From Halalkalibacter alkalisediminis (GTDB lineage: Bacteria > Bacillota > Bacilli > Bacillales > Bacillaceae_D), in contig NZ_JAQQWT010000021.1 in NCBI RefSeq assembly GCF_028610705.1, positions 1-51,856 on the forward strand: a DNA stretch of 51,856 nt, read 5' to 3'. The notes under the pieces are model-generated. The model was not told the origin of the DNA. It did no database searches and was given only the letters and a program-made list of their open reading frames with translations. The position numbers and the translations under genes were made by a program. Shown one piece after another: positions 28,736 through 38,253 of this stretch (positions are counted from its first letter, which is position 1; each line of letters opens with the position of its first letter).

Positions 28736-29194
28736 ATGGGACATCGACAATTATTCCGAAGAGCTTTGTTTGTGACTTACTTAATTGCGTTATTTTATGT
28801 GACTTTATTAGCTTGGAATTACGGAGCTTCACTTGGCCCAGTTGGTCCAGGTGGGAGAAATTATAACCTTATTCCTTTTCGCAGTATTTACCGGATAGCG
28901 GTGTTTAGTCCAACTATAAACGACCCTATTCGTATTCTGCTTGGCAATGTGGTTCTATTTATGCCTTTAGGTTTTCTGATACCGTCAATTTGGGTAAAAT
29001 TAAGGCGGGTTGCTTATATAATGGCAGTTGGCTTTTCGCTGTCTTTTTTGATTGAGATGAGTCAATTTTTATTTACTCAACGAGTAGCAAATGTGGATGA
29101 TGTCATTTTAAATACACTCGGTGCAGTCATTGGATATATGTTATTCTCTATTTGTTTTTGGGCCAAAAAACGAATCGTATATATTCGTACATAG
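28736..29194 (+). CDS. VanZ-family membrane protein
   Basis: This 152-residue protein has about four membrane segments and the VanZ-family features N-L-I-P-F-R-S-I near 45, G-N-V-V-L-F-M-P-L-G-F near 70 and E-M-S-Q-F near 108, D-D-V-I-L-N-T-L-G near 122. VanZ relatives affect glycopeptide resistance in some bacteria, but most have unknown roles. GAGGAGG precedes the ATG. The sequence GTCATGCATG occurs twice about 40 bases apart just upstream and could be a binding site. Confidence 0.85.
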   Translation: MGHRQLFRRALFVTYLIALFYVTLLAWNYGASLGPVGPGGRNYNLIPFRSIYRIAVFSPTINDPIRILLGNVVLFMPLGFLIPSIWVKLRRVAYIMAVGFSLSFLIEMSQFLFTQRVANVDDVILNTLGAVIGYMLFSICFWAKKRIVYIRT

Positions 29195-29205
29195 AACCGA
29201 ACGAG

Positions 29206-29236
29206 AAGAGGGATCTCATTAAAGAGATCCCTCTTT
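29206..29236. terminator. Bidirectional terminator
   Basis: AAGAGGGATCTC pairs with GAGATCCCTCTT, ending both the VanZ gene and the convergent TVP38-like gene, whose stop lies inside it. Confidence 0.8.
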
Positions 29237-29860
29237 GTTGTTTATCAACAAGTAACGATTAAACAGCTTGTATGCCAAGTAAACAATTAATAAGAAGGCA
29301 CCGTAAAAGAACGAAAGAAAAAGTAAATCTCGTGGATTGTTAACGATTGAATTACCAACTGTTGCAAACAAAATCATTGCTGGAATTTTACCGAGTGACG
29401 AGGCAACGGTGTAGCGGATAAAAGAGACGCGACTTAAAGCCGAATAGATATTAACAATGATTGAAGGAATGACTGGAATCAGTCGTGTGATAAAAATGGT
29501 CATAAACGCATTTTGTTCAAACATTTTTGTGATTTTAGAAAGTCGGTCATATTTATACAACCATCTCTTGCCCCAATCCTGATAGCCATAACGAACAAAA
29601 GCAAACATGAGTATGGAGGCCAATGATGAGCCTAGCCATGTGATCATACTACCTGAAAAGGGTCCGTAAGCGGCTCCGAGAACACCACCAATGATTGGAT
29701 ATGGAATAATCGGAAATAAAGCAAAAAATGTGGCTAAAGTGGCAGTTACCACCATATAATCAGTACCGCCTTGGTGTATCCAATTTAATAAGGACTCTCC
29801 GTAGAGATACATAAAGAGAGCTATAAATAAGTAACTGAGTAATACTAGACCTTTCTTCAT
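29219..29860 (-). CDS. TVP38/TMEM64-family (VTT domain) membrane protein
   Basis: This 213-residue protein has about five membrane segments. The VTT/SNARE-associated domain core includes P-I-I-G-G-V-L-G-A-A-Y-G-P, the G-S-S-L-A-S stretch and F-I-T-R-L-I-P-V-I-P. These are typical of TVP38/DedA relatives, which are implicated in lipid handling and membrane homeostasis. The ATG at 29860 follows GGAAGGATCC; an upstream in-frame ATG lacks a site. It is monocistronic on the minus strand. Confidence 0.82.
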   Translation of the reverse strand: MKKGLVLLSYLFIALFMYLYGESLLNWIHQGGTDYMVVTATLATFFALFPIIPYPIIGGVLGAAYGPFSGSMITWLGSSLASILMFAFVRYGYQDWGKRWLYKYDRLSKITKMFEQNAFMTIFITRLIPVIPSIIVNIYSALSRVSFIRYTVASSLGKIPAMILFATVGNSIVNNPRDLLFLSFFYGAFLLIVYLAYKLFNRYLLINNKEGSL

Positions 29861-30023
29861 TGGATCCTTCCTTTCTCCAAGTATTATTCTCTCATACATT
29901 TGCGAAGTTGTCCTACCGACTTTGCGTCACTTTTATGAAGAAATAGAGAGTTAAACTTTTCGTACATAGGGTTATCTGTTAAAATAATAAAACAAAGTGG
30001 ATAGGTAGGAAAAAGGTGATCAG

Positions 30024-30590
30024 ATGAATAAGTATGTAGCTTTTATATTGATATTTTTGTTGTTATTACCCGTACCTGTTGGTGCGCACTCTTATGTAAT
30101 TGATTCTAACCCAGCTGAAGGTGCTGTAGTCGAAGAAGCTCTTGATGAAATGGTGCTTACCTTTAATGCAGGAATTGAGTCTGTCAGTACAGCCACCGTT
30201 TATAATGACAAGCGTGAAGAGGTTGCAATTGAGTCAATTGAGGTAGAAAGTCCAGTTCTAAAAATTGGTTTAGTAGCCCCGTTGATACCTGGAAGCTATA
30301 CGGTGAAGTGGAAGGCGCTTGGAGAAGATACCCATCTAACAGAAGGAAGTTTTTCATTTGATGTATTAGCATACGAATTAGAAGATGCGATAGAAGAAGG
30401 TTCAAATGTAGAGGAAGAACCAGTTGATATTGAAGAGAACAGTGAACAAACAGATGTATATGAAGAAAGACCGGTTGTAGAAGAAGATACGGTAGAACCT
30501 TCACTAGGTCGATTCATACTACCTATTCTTATTACAGGAGCAATTGCGTTGGTTTTCTTAGTGAAATATATGATTAAGAGGATTCGTTAA
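30024..30590 (+). CDS. CopC-domain protein, exported and membrane anchored
   Basis: This is a 188-residue protein. A signal peptide (about 1-20, ending V-G-A) is followed by mature H-S, so the N-terminal His needed for Cu(II) in CopC is at the predicted mature start. The CopC beta-sandwich covers about 21-115 (S-N-P-A-E-G-A-V, V-K-W-K-A-L-G-E-D-T-H-L-T-E-G). A Glu-rich linker (about 120-160) and a C-terminal membrane segment follow. Its stop overlaps the ATG of the CopD-like gene by one base. Together the two resemble the fused B. subtilis YcnJ copper-uptake protein. Confidence 0.87.
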   Translation: MNKYVAFILIFLLLLPVPVGAHSYVIDSNPAEGAVVEEALDEMVLTFNAGIESVSTATVYNDKREEVAIESIEVESPVLKIGLVAPLIPGSYTVKWKALGEDTHLTEGSFSFDVLAYELEDAIEEGSNVEEEPVDIEENSEQTDVYEERPVVEEDTVEPSLGRFILPILITGAIALVFLVKYMIKRIR

Positions 30591-32191
30591 TGTTGTCATC
30601 ATTAGCAAACTTAATTCTCTATATTTGTTTTTCTATAGTAACGGGCTACCTATTACTAAGAAATATACCTGAGGGAAAACGGCCAACTATTCATATATCG
30701 GTTCAACTAATTAAAGGGTTAATTACAATGATCCCGATTTTATTATTAGTCCCTGTGGTACGAGTCATATGGACGCTTTATTCTGGATTTTCAGTTCCAT
30801 TACTACAATCTATCCGGATGGTTTTTTTTGATTATTCTACAGGGCAAGCATTTTTAGTTGCAGTCATTCTAGTAATAGGATTGCTAATCTGTCTAAAGTC
30901 TAATCAGAGATGGATGAATGAGATTGCCCTTGCTCATATAGTTCTCCTTATATTTATGGCAAGTTGGTCTAGTCATGGAGCATCTGTTGCTGGATGGTTT
31001 GGTTTTCTAGGCAATTTCCTTCATTTATTGGCAGTCGCGGTTTGGCTAGGGACCCTATCAGTAGTTGCTTGGTTCTCGCTAGAGTGGAAGGAGTCTAAGA
31101 CTTTTTTTCAGTGGTTTTCAGTCACTGCAGTTGCATCAGTAATGACCATTGTAGGTTCTGGTTTTATGCTAATGGCTGTCATTGTGCCCGACTATGTTCA
31201 AGCGTGGTTACTTAGTTACGGACAGCTATTATTTATTAAACATTTACTATTCTTTCCTCTTTTAGGATTTGGATTCCACCATCTATTACTAGGATTTCAA
31301 AATAATCAATTCAAATTGGAAAGGGTGAAGCGTTCGTTTCGAATTGAATCATTTATCGCTTTATTGATTTTCTTTATATCAGCAGTCATGACAGAGCAAA
31401 CACCTCCACATGAGGTGGCTCAAACGTTACAAACGGAAAACATTTCGTGGTTGATGCAGTTGTTTATCGGAGCCACGAGTGGCTTGATCGATTTACCCAT
31501 CTCGGTCTTCAGTGTTTGTATGGCCGTTATAGCTATTACATTATTTAGCGCAGCCATGTGGACGTTGACACGTTCACATCAACTAATCAAAGCGAGTGTT
31601 TTATTTCTTTTTAGTGTCTTGGTCGTTTATTTTGGAGCAATGTTCAGTATTGAAATAGGGTTAGGTGAACGTGACGAAACGGTTTATGGAACGATTGATG
31701 AAGCCGTCTACCAAACATACGATTCATCAGTAGAAATTGACATTTTAAAAACAGATTATCAAGAAGAAGAAGTATATGTCGTTTATACCATTGACTCCGC
31801 TGAACTAGTCGCTGAAAAACTGATAGAAGTGGAAGGCGGTTATATGAGATTACCAGCTGCTATGCTGACGATTGGCGGTACAGCAGTGATTGATGAGCGA
31901 CAAAAAATTCGAACATTTCGTGTGAAAAGTGGTAATTGGCATAATGAAGATTATGAATATACCTATGTTACATTTGGGGTGATTAGTGACCCATTTGATG
32001 TTGCTCGTGTTCAGATTCACTACGAGGGCGGGTCTTACATTGCTCAGCTTGAAGACCATACATTTATTAATGTCGTCTCAAGTCATGAGGAGTGGGCTGA
32101 TCAACATCCGATTGATTTTCTTGCCGACAGCGGTCAGGTCATAGAAACCTATGCAAGAAATGTAATGGAGGAAGGAGTATACTGCCATTAA
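30590..32191 (+). CDS. CopD-family copper membrane protein with extracytoplasmic C-terminal domain
   Basis: This 533-residue protein has about eight to nine membrane segments in residues 1-375. Conserved histidines are in S-W-S-S-H-G-A and F-L-H-L-L-A-V-A-V-W-L-G, typical of the CopD domain. A soluble C-terminal domain of about 150 residues ends in E-G-V-Y-C-H. It is translationally coupled to the CopC-like gene (TAATG). A role in copper import or copper delivery to extracytoplasmic enzymes is inferred from the family and pairing. Confidence 0.83.
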   Translation: MLSSLANLILYICFSIVTGYLLLRNIPEGKRPTIHISVQLIKGLITMIPILLLVPVVRVIWTLYSGFSVPLLQSIRMVFFDYSTGQAFLVAVILVIGLLICLKSNQRWMNEIALAHIVLLIFMASWSSHGASVAGWFGFLGNFLHLLAVAVWLGTLSVVAWFSLEWKESKTFFQWFSVTAVASVMTIVGSGFMLMAVIVPDYVQAWLLSYGQLLFIKHLLFFPLLGFGFHHLLLGFQNNQFKLERVKRSFRIESFIALLIFFISAVMTEQTPPHEVAQTLQTENISWLMQLFIGATSGLIDLPISVFSVCMAVIAITLFSAAMWTLTRSHQLIKASVLFLFSVLVVYFGAMFSIEIGLGERDETVYGTIDEAVYQTYDSSVEIDILKTDYQEEEVYVVYTIDSAELVAEKLIEVEGGYMRLPAAMLTIGGTAVIDERQKIRTFRVKSGNWHNEDYEYTYVTFGVISDPFDVARVQIHYEGGSYIAQLEDHTFINVVSSHEEWADQHPIDFLADSGQVIETYARNVMEEGVYCH

Positions 32192-32254
32192 GGTAGAAAC
32201 TCCTCTTCTCTTTTGAAGCTATTTCGTAAATCGAAATATAAAGGAGGGTTTCAA

Positions 32255-33184
32255 GTGGACAGAAAAAAACGATGGATGATTTATGGGATGTTAACTCTTG
32301 CTACAAGTACGTGGGGAAGTGCTTTTATTGCGGGGAAGATTGCAATTGAGAGCTTCGATCCAGCAACAATCTCTTTTTTACGTTTTTGGGGTGCAGCGCT
32401 ATTATTGTTTCCGATTATGTGGATAGTAGAAAAGAATATCCCTAAAATCACCAAAAAGGATTGGGCATTATTTGCGCTCTTAGGATTGACCGGTATTGCT
32501 ATTTATAACATCTGTTTCTTTTTGGCGAGCAAATATGCACCAGTTATTAAAAGTTCGTTGTTTATTGGAGCCAATCCGATGTTAATCATGCTTTTATCGG
32601 GTTTATTACTTAAAGAAACGATTACAAAAAGAAATGTTATTGGACTTTTACTTGCTTTTTCTGGTGCTGTGACCATCATAACTGAAGGGAATATGATGGT
32701 GTTATTTACACTTCAATTTGAGCTAATTGACTTCATTTTACTTGGAGCACTTGTTTCTTGGGCATTGTATAGTGTAATAGGTCGTGCAGTTTTACAAAAA
32801 TTTAGCTCGATTGTATCGACCACATACGCAGTAGGCTTTGGAACACTTTTCTTATTGCCGTTTTCACTATATGAGAAGCCGTGGGAGAACTTTGGGTCTA
32901 GTACACTACCAGCATGGTTAGCAATCGCTCATATGAGTGTATTTGTGACTGTTATTGGATTTATTCTTTATTATTATGGGATACAAAAAATTGGAGTGGC
33001 AAAGGCATCGATTTTTATTAATGTGATGCCGGTTTCTGCTGTAGTAATGGCAACGATTTTTCTAGGTGAAACGCTAACGTTTACAACGATGGTTGGAGCT
33101 ATTTTTGTTGTTACTGGGGTCTATGTTGGCACAACCGTAAAGCGTCAAAAAGATTTAGCGACTGCGCATGCCAAGACAGGGTAA
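32255..33184 (+). CDS. EamA/DMT-superfamily transporter
   Basis: This 309-residue protein has ten predicted membrane segments arranged as two EamA repeats (about 8-140 and 155-295). Features are the S-T-W-G-S-A-F-I-A-G-K near residue 17 and the P-V-S-A-V-V-M-A-T-I-F-L-G-E block near 262. It is probably a metabolite exporter of the 10-TMS drug/metabolite transporter family. Substrate cannot be told. The GTG at 32255 is preceded by AAAGGAGGG, so the upstream in-frame start is disfavoured. Confidence 0.85.
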   Translation: MDRKKRWMIYGMLTLATSTWGSAFIAGKIAIESFDPATISFLRFWGAALLLFPIMWIVEKNIPKITKKDWALFALLGLTGIAIYNICFFLASKYAPVIKSSLFIGANPMLIMLLSGLLLKETITKRNVIGLLLAFSGAVTIITEGNMMVLFTLQFELIDFILLGALVSWALYSVIGRAVLQKFSSIVSTTYAVGFGTLFLLPFSLYEKPWENFGSSTLPAWLAIAHMSVFVTVIGFILYYYGIQKIGVAKASIFINVMPVSAVVMATIFLGETLTFTTMVGAIFVVTGVYVGTTVKRQKDLATAHAKTG

Positions 33185-33228
33185 GCATGGTAGAATGAGG
33201 AACGTGATCGTTGGAAAGGGGGGTCAGT

Positions 33229-35562
33229 ATGTTACAAGAAAAATGGACAGTTGAGAATATTGAATTATGGTTGCGAAAGGTTGCGGCTAAAGAGGAATGT
33301 TTCCAAGAAGGCAAGGCGTGGGAATGTCTCGCACAGTTAGAGCAAAGGGAAGACCTGGATAATGAGATCGTGTCGTATAAACCGATGCTGTTATCTATGC
33401 TTGCAAAAGCGCGGTTGGAAAGAGTCAATAAAGTCGATCATTTAGTAGAACGATGGTTAAATGAGGCGTTACAATTAGACCCTTCTAATGCTCTAGCTCA
33501 TCAATTGAAAGTCGAGCAGTTTATTCATGTTCTTAAGCAAATTCCAATCCCGGATAAATTTCCTCCAATTCGTGAAACGGACCATGGTTCAGAGAAAAAG
33601 AAAACGGCTAGTAAGTATGAACAAATCGCTGAACAATTTTTTGATTTTGTGCACACATATGAAAACCTCTGGAGAGCTGTAGAATTATCACTTCCGTATA
33701 TCGAAGATCCTGTTCAGTGCCAAACCATTGAGACGGTATCAAGCTTAATGGAACAATTTCAGGAACCATTCAAAACCATTCTAAGTGCCACAAAGGAATA
33801 TGCCCGTTCATTAACAGGCGTGTATTATTCAGCATCCCAGTTCCAGGAAATTGCGAAATCGACGAGGCTGATCGAGCAATTAATGAAGAGATGGAACCTG
33901 GAGGTTTTTTCTACTTTTGCGAAGAGTGAAAGTGCTTCGGCTATAGATGAATTACAAAGCATGGTCGGTCTTGAAAAGGTAAAGGCTAGAATAGAGAAGC
34001 TTTATCAGTTTCTTCATTATCAACAAGAACGAGTTAAACAGGGTTTTCATACGAAAGATGGCATTGCATTACATATGATTTTAAAGGGGAATCCCGGTAC
34101 TGGAAAAACACATCTCGCACGCTTAATGGCAAAGATATATTTTGAATTGGGTTTGTTAGTACGGGATGAAGTTTATGAGGTAGACCGGTCGCAGCTAGTA
34201 GGTGCTTTCGTTGGTCAAACAGAAGAAAATACGTTAAAGGCGATTGAACGAGCAAAAGGTGGAGTCTTGTTCATTGATGAAGCCTATAGTTTACGGAGGG
34301 CTGGTGAGGCAGGCAATGACTATGGTCAAACTGTCATTGACACACTTGTTTCAGCGATGACCAGTGGTCAGCATGCGGGTACCTTTGCCGTAATTCTCGC
34401 TGGCTATCCAGAAGAAATGAGTACTTTTTTACGAGCGAACCCTGGACTTAGAAGTCGTTTTCCCGAACAGAATCATATTGAAATGAACAACTATTCTGTT
34501 GAAGAATTACTTGAAATCGGTGAATTAGTTGCGCTTGAAAATGATTATTTATTAACTACAGATGCAAAAGTAGAATTTTTGAAGCGAATTGACGATGCGA
34601 AGGTTGACCAGTCGTTTGGAAATGCACGTGCAGCAAAGAACATCATTCTTGATGCTATTTTTCAAAAAGGGGCACGAATGTCACTTAAAGATGCCGAAGC
34701 TGATGATTTTGTTTTATTAGAAGCAAATGATTTTAAAGAAACGAATCAACTAATAGAAGAAAAAACGGCTAGAAGTGAACTGGCTAGTTTGATTGGTCTT
34801 GAACAAGTAAAGGAACAAATTTCTCAACTTACTTCATTCATATGGATTCAGCAATTACGGCGAGAGAACGGGTTACAAACACTTCCCATCCAAGTCCACT
34901 CTGTTTTTACAGGAAACCCAGGCACTGGCAAGACAACGGTGGCTAAGTTGTATGCAAAGTCTTTAAAAGAGATTGGCTTGTTAAAAAGAGGGCACTTAGT
35001 TGTTGTTAGTAGGGCAGATTTAGTAGCTGGGTACGTTGGTCAAACCGCACAGAAAACAAAGGAAAAAGTGAAGGATGCTTTAGGTGGAGTCTTGTTCATT
35101 GATGAGGCGTATTCCCTATTATCTAGCGGTGTAGGAGATTTTGGAAAGGAAGTTATTGATACACTCGTACAACAAATGACTGAACATGAAGAAAATTTGG
35201 TTGTTATTTTAGCGGGATATAGTAAAGAAATGAATGAATTACTTAATAGCAATCCTGGACTTCACTCGCGTTTTAAAAAACATATTCAATTTGAAGATTA
35301 CTCGAAGCAAGAACTAATTGAAATAATCGATAAGCGAGCAGATCAATCAGGATATCGGTTTACACCTGAAGCAAAAGAGGGATTAATGCAAGGGATCTCA
35401 GAATCAGGTCATAAGGCGAATGGACGTTTTGCAGTGGACCTCTTTGACGAACTCATTCAAATTCAAGCATTTCGCTTAGCTAAATACAAAGAAGTAGGAC
35501 CTGAACAATTAGTTATGATTGAAAATGAAGATATTCAGGAATTAGATACAAAAAAAAGCTAA
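33229..35562 (+). CDS. SpoVK-like protein with two CbxX/CfqX AAA+ domains
   Basis: This is a 777-residue protein. An N-terminal helical region (about 1-235) is followed by two AAA+ modules. Walker A G-N-P-G-T-G-K-T is at 287-294 and again at 562-569. Each is followed by L-F-I-D-E-A-Y-S-L Walker B and a G-Y-x-E/K-E-M segment. B. subtilis SpoVK has a single such domain, so this is a longer double-domain relative. It sits near tlp and other spore genes, which supports a sporulation role. GGGGGG precedes the ATG at 33229. Action on a protein partner is inferred from the family. Confidence 0.82.
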   Translation: MLQEKWTVENIELWLRKVAAKEECFQEGKAWECLAQLEQREDLDNEIVSYKPMLLSMLAKARLERVNKVDHLVERWLNEALQLDPSNALAHQLKVEQFIHVLKQIPIPDKFPPIRETDHGSEKKKTASKYEQIAEQFFDFVHTYENLWRAVELSLPYIEDPVQCQTIETVSSLMEQFQEPFKTILSATKEYARSLTGVYYSASQFQEIAKSTRLIEQLMKRWNLEVFSTFAKSESASAIDELQSMVGLEKVKARIEKLYQFLHYQQERVKQGFHTKDGIALHMILKGNPGTGKTHLARLMAKIYFELGLLVRDEVYEVDRSQLVGAFVGQTEENTLKAIERAKGGVLFIDEAYSLRRAGEAGNDYGQTVIDTLVSAMTSGQHAGTFAVILAGYPEEMSTFLRANPGLRSRFPEQNHIEMNNYSVEELLEIGELVALENDYLLTTDAKVEFLKRIDDAKVDQSFGNARAAKNIILDAIFQKGARMSLKDAEADDFVLLEANDFKETNQLIEEKTARSELASLIGLEQVKEQISQLTSFIWIQQLRRENGLQTLPIQVHSVFTGNPGTGKTTVAKLYAKSLKEIGLLKRGHLVVVSRADLVAGYVGQTAQKTKEKVKDALGGVLFIDEAYSLLSSGVGDFGKEVIDTLVQQMTEHEENLVVILAGYSKEMNELLNSNPGLHSRFKKHIQFEDYSKQELIEIIDKRADQSGYRFTPEAKEGLMQGISESGHKANGRFAVDLFDELIQIQAFRLAKYKEVGPEQLVMIENEDIQELDTKKS

Positions 35563-35573
35563 GGGGGGTAAAT

Positions 35574-36005
35574 ATGATCATTTCAACAAGAGAGATTCAA
35601 ATTTTATATGCAGATACAGATATGATGGGTGTCATCTACCACGCAAACTATTTGAAATATTTTGAGCTAGGCCGAGGTGGGTTTATTGAAGATGTGGGTT
35701 ATAGTTATATAGAGATGGAAAATGCAGGATATTATGCGCCCGTTTATGATGTACAAGCCACTTACAGAAAACCAGTTCGTTATGGCGAATCGGCTTTTGT
35801 AAAAACATGGGTTGAATTAAATGATGGAATTAAAACGGTGTACGGCTACCAAATCATCAATCATCTAGATGAAATTTGTGTAGAAGGAACAACAACTCAT
35901 ATCATTGTGAAAAAAGAAACATTTAAACCGACTGCATTTAAGAAGGCTTTCCCTGAGTGGTTCCAAAAATATGAAGAAATAAAGAAAAATATTTTTTGCG
36001 AATAA
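35574..36005 (+). CDS. yneP: YbgC/YneP-type acyl-CoA thioesterase
   Basis: This 143-residue hot-dog thioesterase belongs to the 4-hydroxybenzoyl-CoA thioesterase family. The catalytic pattern Y-A-D-T-D-M-M-G-V-I-Y-H-A-N-Y is near 13-27. AAGGGGGG precedes the ATG, 11 bases after the SpoVK-like gene, so they probably share a transcript. In B. subtilis yneP lies in the sspN-tlp-yneP-yneQ cluster. Here tlp and yneQ follow it, matching that neighbourhood in a rearranged order. Confidence 0.85.
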   Translation: MIISTREIQILYADTDMMGVIYHANYLKYFELGRGGFIEDVGYSYIEMENAGYYAPVYDVQATYRKPVRYGESAFVKTWVELNDGIKTVYGYQIINHLDEICVEGTTTHIIVKKETFKPTAFKKAFPEWFQKYEEIKKNIFCE

Positions 36006-36067
36006 CCCCTGATTCGTTAACCATACTAAGTTTGCGTAAGCGAATTTTTTACAAAGGGGTAATGGAG

Positions 36068-36304
36068 ATGGCAAAGCCAGATAATCGTAATGACAATGTA
36101 GAAAAGCTACAACAAATGAAAGAGAACACGGAACATAACATTGAAGCTGCAGAGGAATCATTAGCTCATACGAACATGAAAGATGAACAAAAGCAACAAA
36201 TAAAGCAAAAGAACAAACAGCGTGTTGAAAGCATTCGCGGGTTTGAAGCTGAGATTGCTGATGAAATGCAAGCTCGTAAAAATGGTTATCAAGACGAAAA
36301 ATAA
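36068..36304 (+). CDS. tlp: Small acid-soluble spore protein Tlp
   Basis: This 78-residue thioredoxin-like SASP (the name is historical; there is no CxxC) is highly charged. It shares D-N-R-N-D-N-V-E-K-L-Q and the C-terminal Q-A-R-K-N-G-Y-Q with Tlp of Bacillus. AAAGGGG lies before two close in-frame ATGs (36062, 36068). The second has the better spacing. A terminator follows immediately. Confidence 0.87.
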   Translation: MAKPDNRNDNVEKLQQMKENTEHNIEAAEESLAHTNMKDEQKQQIKQKNKQRVESIRGFEAEIADEMQARKNGYQDEK

Positions 36305-36307
36305 ACG

Positions 36308-36342
36308 AAAGCTGTTGAGAGTTAAAATCTCAACAGCTTTTA
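36308..36342 (+). terminator. tlp terminator
   Basis: AAAGCTGTTGAGA pairs with TCTCAACAGCTTT around a short loop. The tail TTAGTTT is T-rich but broken. Confidence 0.8.
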
Positions 36343-36461
36343 GTTTATACTTTTTAAGAAATGGTTAAGGAGAAAGAGACCACTTAGGTATAGGCCAGTA
36401 AATTTAAATAAGCGACAACCTATGCTATAATCGAACAAATGAAAATTGGCGGGGGATTGGA

Positions 36462-36773
36462 ATGGCATTTGGTATAAATAAGTCGATGCTAAACGAGTGG
36501 AAGGCAGTGGCCGAACAAGGAGACATTGCCTTTTTAACTCATTACTGGCTCGATGAGCGTTTCCCGGATTGTACGACGGTTACAAAAGTTGCCTGTTCTG
36601 ATCGGGATAAGTTAGTCAGGTGGGGACAGAAATATGGCTTGAAGCCTGAATGGATTCATGAAAGAAAGGGGTATCCTCATTTTGACCTGCTTGGAGAATG
36701 GCAGGAGAACATTTTAACGAAGGAAGGGAAATTGGAGCAACTTACGAATCTAGTTCGTCGCTTCCACGGATAA
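36462..36773 (+). CDS. yneQ: YneQ-like conserved hypothetical protein
   Basis: This 103-residue soluble protein resembles B. subtilis YneQ, with [19 protein letters not shown] and Y-P-H-F-D-L-L-G-E. The GGGGG region before the ATG serves as the binding site. Function is unknown. Position after yneP and tlp supports the assignment. Confidence 0.75.
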   Translation: MAFGINKSMLNEWKAVAEQGDIAFLTHYWLDERFPDCTTVTKVACSDRDKLVRWGQKYGLKPEWIHERKGYPHFDLLGEWQENILTKEGKLEQLTNLVRRFHG

Positions 36774-36822
36774 CCTTTTTCTTGTTATAATAAGGATATT
36801 GAATATGAGGGAGGAAATAACA

Positions 36823-37653
36823 TTGTTAACAAATCAAAATTCTATTATCTCAGATCTAAATACGAAATCATCTGTTGATCCTAAACAGGAAATTCGTCAA
36901 CGTGTTGATTTTCTAAAAAACTATTTACTACATACTAGTGCGAATGGGTACGTATTAGGCATATCTGGTGGACAAGATTCTACATTGGCTGGAAAGTTGG
37001 CACAGACAGCTGTTAATGAATTAAATGAGGAAAACCATGAAAAGACGTTTTCATTTTATGCTGTGAGGTTGCCATATGGTGAGCAAAAAGATGAAGCAGA
37101 TGCTCAAGATGCGATTCGATTTATTGAACCAACACGAGCAATAACGGTAAACATTAAGGGAGCTGTTGATGCATCTGTTGAGGCATTTTGTGAAGCAACA
37201 GATGGAGAGCAACTATCTGATTTTAATAAAGGAAATACGAAAGCTCGGGAACGTATGAAGGCTCAATATGATTTAGCGGCACATTTTGGCTGTCTTGTTA
37301 TTGGAACAGATCATGCAGCTGAAGCAATTACGGGCTTTTTTACTAAGCATGGAGACGGGGCATGTGATTTAGCTCCTTTATTTGGATTAACTAAAAGGCA
37401 AGGAAAATCTTTGCTTATGGAACTTGGTGCACCTGAACACCTTTACACAAAAGTCCCAACAGCTGATTTGGAAGATAGCAAGCCTGGTTTGCCAGATGAA
37501 GTCGCATTAGGCATGACGTATGAGCAACTAGATGATTATCTTGAAGGAAAAAACGTTGACCCTGCGATTGCAGAGAAGATTGAATCGCGATATGTTAATA
37601 CAGAGCACAAACGACAAACCCCTGTTACGATTTATGATTCTTGGTGGAAATAA
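36823..37653 (+). CDS. nadE: NH3-dependent NAD synthetase
   Basis: This 276-residue enzyme adenylates nicotinate adenine dinucleotide and amidates it with ammonia to form NAD. The PP-loop is [10 protein letters not shown] near residue 46. K-G-N-x-K-A-R-E-R-M, [15 protein letters not shown] and the C-terminal E-H-K-R-Q-T-P follow as in B. subtilis NadE (272). The TTG at 36823 is preceded by GAGGGAGG at good spacing. The in-frame TTG at 36799 would place that site inside the gene. There is no glutaminase domain, so ammonia is the nitrogen source. Confidence 0.94.
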   Translation: MLTNQNSIISDLNTKSSVDPKQEIRQRVDFLKNYLLHTSANGYVLGISGGQDSTLAGKLAQTAVNELNEENHEKTFSFYAVRLPYGEQKDEADAQDAIRFIEPTRAITVNIKGAVDASVEAFCEATDGEQLSDFNKGNTKARERMKAQYDLAAHFGCLVIGTDHAAEAITGFFTKHGDGACDLAPLFGLTKRQGKSLLMELGAPEHLYTKVPTADLEDSKPGLPDEVALGMTYEQLDDYLEGKNVDPAIAEKIESRYVNTEHKRQTPVTIYDSWWK

Positions 37654-37753
37654 TTTTTAGTTCTAAACAGCCTGCTAGCATCATAACTTAATTCGAGTGT
37701 CTTCTAAGTATGCTCATAAAAATACAGGGCTTATCACTGGTTAAGGAGAGAGT

Positions 37754-38245
37754 ATGATGAAAGGGAAATTGGTTATATTAGTAGGTTTAAGCATATGTTT
37801 GATTGTTCTTGCTGGATACACTGTTTCTCATTATTTTGAAACAGAGACTTCTCAAGCAAAAACAGTAGTAAAGAATTTAACAAATGATGAAGTTCGTGAA
37901 ATAAATGGGATTGAAATGACCCTAAACGGAGTTCGTGTGGAGTCCGTTATGGAAGAAGAAGGAAATCAAGTGTTGATTGTTGATATAGGAATTGAAAACA
38001 TGAGAGAAACGGTATATGAGTTCTCTTCATATAAGCTCACGTTAGTGGATGAAGATGGTTTTGCTCACGGAATGAACACATCGATTGTAACAAAAGGGAT
38101 TCTCGGAGGGCAACTTCATCCAGGGAGAACAAACCGTGGTGAAATAGCTTTCGTTGTTCCTATTGGAACAGAATATGAGCTTGTGTATACAGATCATCTG
38201 AGGACAGGACAAGTTACGTGGCAAGTATCAGTAGATAAGGGATGA
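37754..38245 (+). CDS. DUF4352-type exported protein
   Basis: This 163-residue protein has an N-terminal hydrophobic segment (about 5-27) without a lipobox Cys, so it is probably membrane anchored. The outer part is an immunoglobulin-like DUF4352 beta-sandwich (about 55-160) with G-x-L-H-P-G-R-T-N-R-G-E-I-A-F. The ligand is unknown. AAGGAGAG precedes ATG-ATG. It is eight bases from the PHP phosphoesterase gene and likely co-transcribed. Confidence 0.75.
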   Translation: MMKGKLVILVGLSICLIVLAGYTVSHYFETETSQAKTVVKNLTNDEVREINGIEMTLNGVRVESVMEEEGNQVLIVDIGIENMRETVYEFSSYKLTLVDEDGFAHGMNTSIVTKGILGGQLHPGRTNRGEIAFVVPIGTEYELVYTDHLRTGQVTWQVSVDKG

Positions 38246-38253
38246 GAAGTTAA

